NCBI GenBank assembly: GCA_040414495.1
Contig: JBEDUI010000057.1
Location: 1 to 5,936, forward strand
Direction of reading: 5' to 3'
DNA length: 5,936 nt
Source: DATAVB01 sp040414495
Lineage (GTDB): Bacteria; Actinomycetota; Actinomycetes; Mycobacteriales; QHCD01
The notes beneath the pieces were generated by a model. The model did not search any database. It was not told the origin of the DNA and saw nothing but the letters and a program-made list of their open reading frames with translations. This document shows positions 5,815-5,936 of this stretch, one piece after another. The position numbers and the translations under genes were made by a program. The first letter of the stretch is position 1; every line of letters starts with the position of its first letter.

Positions 5815-5936
5815 TCAGGGCCAGGTAGTGACCATTCCGCCGTCGATACGGATATCGGCACCGGTGATGTTGCCGGCTTCGTCGCTGGCGAGGAACGCGA
5901 CCGCCGCCGCGACCTCCTCCGGCGTGGTGAAGCGAC
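5815..5936 (-). CDS. Short-chain dehydrogenase/reductase, C-terminal fragment
   Basis: The last 39 codons of a minus-strand gene that enters from the right edge: RFTTPEEVAAAVAFLASDE, then GNITGADIRIDGGMVTTWP and TGA. The pattern of x-PEEVA-x-x-VAFLASD-x-A-x-x-ITG-x-x-x-x-x-DGG is the hallmark C-terminus of classical Rossmann-fold SDR enzymes (FabG-like NAD(P)(H)-dependent oxidoreductases). The catalytic Tyr-Lys and the cofactor loop lie outside the window, so substrate and cofactor are unknown. It is convergent with the serine hydrolase and about 97 bases from its stop, so it belongs to a separate transcription unit. Confidence 0.9.
   Translation of the reverse strand, partial: RFTTPEEVAAAVAFLASDEAGNITGADIRIDGGMVTTWP

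Overview
The window reads as a stretch of actinomycete chromosome, possibly Nocardia-like, although the genus cannot be fixed from sequence alone. The evidence is high GC, several GTG/TTG starts, a lipoprotein resembling the mycobacterial LppX/LprG group, and families typical of Actinomycetota. There are five complete protein genes and two cut by the window edges. No rRNA, tRNA, CRISPR, insertion sequence or phage gene was seen.

Left part (1-2040): an unrecognised minus-strand gene runs off the left edge. Divergent from it is a kinase of the aminoglycoside-phosphotransferase (APH)/choline-kinase fold (256-1290). Its 3' end nearly meets a convergent minus-strand gene for a secreted lipoprotein (1323-2039).

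Centre (2040-4378): a two-tier hairpin (2082-2121) separates the lipoprotein gene from a minus-strand regulator, a MerR DNA-binding domain fused to a VOC (glyoxalase/bleomycin-resistance fold) domain (2150-2965). This regulator diverges from a plus-strand MFS transporter (3191-4378). The roughly 225-base divergent spacer is rich in structure: a MerR-type promoter with a 19-base spacer that would give a leaderless regulator mRNA, a second promoter-like site facing the transporter, a perfect 12-base inverted repeat and a 12-base palindrome.

Right part (4379-5936): a cytoplasmic serine hydrolase of the beta-lactamase/penicillin-binding fold follows the transporter by 10 bases, so the two are probably one operon. 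Beyond a short spacer, the C-terminus of a short-chain dehydrogenase/reductase lies on the minus strand.

The most coherent reading is a small ligand-responsive detoxification or export locus. The MerR-VOC protein would bind a small molecule and control the divergent transporter-hydrolase operon. An in-frame ATG with a near-ideal ribosome-binding site at the domain junction suggests the VOC domain is also made alone, as in the TipAL/TipAS pair of Streptomyces. The ligand, the transport substrate and the hydrolase substrate cannot be read from the sequence.
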